Shown piece after piece: positions 39,196 to 39,379 of a DNA stretch of 39,379 bases (position 1 is its first letter; each line of letters opens with the position of its first letter). The translations under genes and the position numbers were made by a program. The notes under the pieces were generated by a model. The model worked only from the letters and a program-made list of their open reading frames with translations, ran no database searches and was not told the DNA's origin. Location of the stretch: positions 2,257 to 41,635 of the forward strand of contig JAQUGH010000003.1 in NCBI GenBank assembly GCA_028684195.1, in the 5' to 3' direction. Origin of the DNA: Clostridia bacterium. Its GTDB lineage: Bacteria; Bacillota; Peptococcia; DRI-13; DTU073.

Positions 39196-39218
39196 GCCGG
39201 TCTAAACTAGCCGATGCT
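39188..39218 (-). terminator. terminator after tRNA-Met
   Basis: AGCATCGG pairs with CCGGCGCT (one mismatch, one G-U) around a 10-nt loop, followed by six T on the minus strand. It ends the tRNA unit. Confidence 0.75.
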
Positions 39219-39262
39219 TCTATACCCAAAACATAACTATACAATTAAATACTAAAACAAAT

Positions 39263-39339
39263 TGGTGGCGGCGCAGGGACTTGAACCCCGGACACTGCGG
39301 GTATGAACCGCATGCTCTAGCCAGCTGAGCTACGCCGCC
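39263..39339 (-). tRNA. tRNA-Met (CAT), elongator
   Basis: 77 nt including an encoded CCA. Acceptor GGCGGCG pairs with CGCCGCC; the anticodon stem TGCGG/CCGCA holds a TTCATAC loop, anticodon CAT; the T-loop is TTCAAGT. The first pair is G-C and the anticodon stem lacks the three G-C pairs of initiator tRNA, so it is the elongator; it closely resembles Bacillus tRNA-Met. A lysidine-modified Ile tRNA is less likely. Confidence 0.93.
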
Positions 39340-39353
39340 ACGAAAAATATAAA

Positions 39354-39379
39354 TGGAGCTAACGACCGGGCTTGAACCG
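39354..39379 (-). tRNA. 3' end of a tRNA, probably tRNA-Thr (partial)
   Basis: The window edge cuts this tRNA. Visible on the minus strand are the T-loop TTCAAGC, the T-stem half CCGGT, acceptor half CGTTAGC, discriminator T and CCA. The GCTCCA-like end is seen in many clostridial Thr tRNAs, and Thr is common at this place, but the anticodon is outside the window. Confidence 0.7.

Overview
The window is the core translation and transcription gene cluster of a low-GC, Gram-positive, spore-forming bacterium, most likely a member of the Clostridia. Reasons: every protein gene lies on the minus strand in the classical rpoBC/str/S10/spc/alpha order; rplQ is followed by ecfA-ecfA-ecfT-truA-rplM-rpsI-cwlD as in Firmicutes; cwlD is a spore-cortex gene; rpsN is the zinc-type 61-residue S14; secE is the short one-helix form; adk carries a zinc lid. 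Two nearly identical tuf genes and a zinc-ribbon tail on L24 are further hints, but no genus can be named from the sequence alone.

Read in the direction of transcription (right to left), the layout is: a partial tRNA (probably Thr) and an elongator tRNA-Met; a terminator; a promoter and an orphan gene of unknown function (38426-38905); a terminator and a second near-copy of the same promoter region, driving tuf copy 2; a strong terminator; rpmG-secE-nusG-rplK-rplA; a perfect-consensus promoter, an L10-type leader with attenuator, and rplJ-rplL; a terminator and a promoter for rpoB-rpoC; a promoter for an L7Ae-like gene-rpsL-rpsG-fusA-tuf copy 1; then rpsJ to rpsD-rpoA-rplQ as one long ribosomal-protein run with secY, adk, map and infA embedded; a terminator; ecfA1-ecfA2-ecfT-truA; a promoter and possible L13 leader for rplM-rpsI; a strong bidirectional terminator; cwlD; and about 350 bp with no recognisable gene.

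The genes form one growth-rate-linked system: ribosomal proteins, RNA polymerase core subunits, elongation factors, IF-1, the SecYE channel, methionine aminopeptidase and adenylate kinase. Several transcription units have their own promoter, and five of them share TTGACA with a 17-bp spacer and TAAAAT or TATAAT. The ECF transporter module has two ATPases and a T protein but no substrate-binding S subunit here.

The core genes are ordinary. The unusual material lies between and beside them: (i) a duplicated intergenic module, running from terminator U-tract to promoter -10, that flanks the orphan gene; (ii) arrays of 11-bp units built on GTTWAAC in both copies of that module, with a related array at the far left end overlapping the cwlD stop codon; (iii) a hairpin between the nusG Shine-Dalgarno sequence and its start codon that would restore normal spacing; and (iv) a perfect 38-bp palindrome between the L10 attenuator and rplJ. 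None has been checked against databases; all were read by eye.
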